Program-made: the position numbers and the translations under genes
Part shown: positions 5,977 through 6,362 of the stretch, piece by piece
Position numbering within the stretch: position 1 is the stretch's first letter
Layout of the letters: every line of letters begins with the position of its first letter
NCBI GenBank assembly: GCA_016287555.1
Contig: JAEFAK010000101.1
Span: 1-6,362 of the forward strand
Length of the DNA stretch: 6,362 nt
Source: Oscillospiraceae bacterium
Lineage (GTDB): Bacteria > Bacillota > Clostridia > Oscillospirales > Oscillospiraceae
Direction: 5' to 3'
Notes under the pieces: generated by a model
Seen by the model: the letters and a program-made list of their open reading frames with translations, nothing else
Database searches by the model: none
Told to the model about the DNA's origin: nothing

Positions 5977-6362
5977 TCAGTTTTGTCCGCCGGGCTTTTG
6001 CCAACAGAGCAAATACCGCCAGTAAAGCCCGTACCGGATCGAAGCGCCAGGAAGCAGACGCTCTGCGGCGTCCCGCACTTCGGCCATCTTCGGGAAGACA
6101 TAAGAGGTCGGCAATCCCAGCTCCTCGGAGGAACGCATCTTATGAAGGCGGGACCCGAGCGCACAGGGAACGACACGGCATACGTCGATCATGCGGTCGG
6201 CAAGGCCGGAGGGCGAGGCAAGCCCCACTACGGCCAGACGGCCGCACCCACGGAGAAGACCGACGGCCTTCTCAAGGGCCGGTTCCATGTCCATGTGATG
6301 CAGCGACGCGCAGAATACGACTGCATCGAAGCTGCCCGGTGCCGCCTCGAACTTCTCGAATG
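5977..6362 (-). CDS. Class I SAM-dependent methyltransferase, C-terminal part (5' end beyond window)
   Basis: The frame is open from the right edge, so the gene begins outside the window; 127 residues are visible. They show the second half of a Rossmann-type methyltransferase: FDAVVFCASLHHMDMEPAL corresponds to motif II and the following helix, as in the usual FDVV..LALHH...ALREIARVLRPGGRL pattern. GLLRGCGRLAVVGLA is the motif III region. The C-terminus has YGLYWRYLLCWQKP, a tail common in ubiquinone/menaquinone-type and unassigned small methyltransferases. The SAM-binding motif I is outside the window, so it cannot be checked. An internal ATG at 6294 is not the real start because the conserved frame runs through it. 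Substrate unknown. It converges on murC across the shared terminator. Confidence 0.82.
   Translation of the reverse strand, partial: FEKFEAAPGSFDAVVFCASLHHMDMEPALEKAVGLLRGCGRLAVVGLASPSGLADRMIDVCRVVPCALGSRLHKMRSSEELGLPTSYVFPKMAEVRDAAERLLPGASIRYGLYWRYLLCWQKPGGQN

Noticed and set aside
5096..6004. 302-codon open frame on the minus strand under murC
   Set aside because: It crosses the murC C-terminal half and the terminator and has no domain; murC is certain.
1..6362. Mobile elements, CRISPR arrays, tRNA or rRNA genes, or a new defence system
   Set aside because: No transposase, integrase, inverted-repeat ends, regularly spaced repeats or RNA-gene cloverleaf were seen. Every gene belongs to a known housekeeping family, so the window looks like ordinary core chromosome.

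Overview
The window is GC-rich bacterial chromosome from an organism that makes peptidoglycan. It uses TTG and GTG starts behind strong GGAGG-type ribosome binding sites, uses the isoleucine codon ATA often, imports folate through an ECF-type transporter and controls folate genes with a tetrahydrofolate (THF) riboswitch. That riboswitch class is known mainly from Firmicutes, so the best guess is a high-GC member of the Clostridia. This is inference; nothing in the window fixes the genus.

Layout, left to right. Positions 1-3123 (minus strand) hold a compact three-gene folate operon, read right to left: a folC-type Mur ligase (3123-1831), a FolT-like ECF transporter substrate-binding protein (1834-1271) and a second, divergent folC-type gene (1274 to the left edge, only its extreme C-terminus missing). 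The two junctions are 4-nt overlaps (TTGA and ATGA), so the genes are probably translationally coupled. The operon has its own leader at 3124-3366: a near-consensus sigma-A promoter with an extended -10, then a class I THF riboswitch aptamer at 3327-3229 with P1, P2, P3, P4 and a candidate loop-junction pseudoknot. The leader continues for about 105 nt to the TTG start and holds a strong hairpin but no clear terminator.

Positions 3383-4492 (minus) encode a GT28/MGDG-synthase-like glycosyltransferase, probably a glycolipid synthase. No terminator separates it from the fol promoter, whose -35 box lies 16 bp beyond its stop codon. Facing away from it is murC (4571-5938, plus) with a good sigma-A promoter in the short AT-rich divergent region. 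A hairpin with T-runs on both sides (5946-5970) ends murC and probably also the convergent gene at the right edge, the C-terminal part of a class I SAM-dependent methyltransferase (5977 to beyond 6362, minus).

How the genes work together: the fol operon joins folate uptake (FolT) to ATP-dependent glutamylation and retention (two FolC-type ligases), with feedback from reduced folate through the riboswitch. MurC and the glycosyltransferase belong to envelope synthesis. FolC and MurC are members of the same Mur ligase superfamily, so three of the six genes here are Mur-type amide ligases. Every stretch longer than about 60 nt is accounted for by a gene or by the fol leader.
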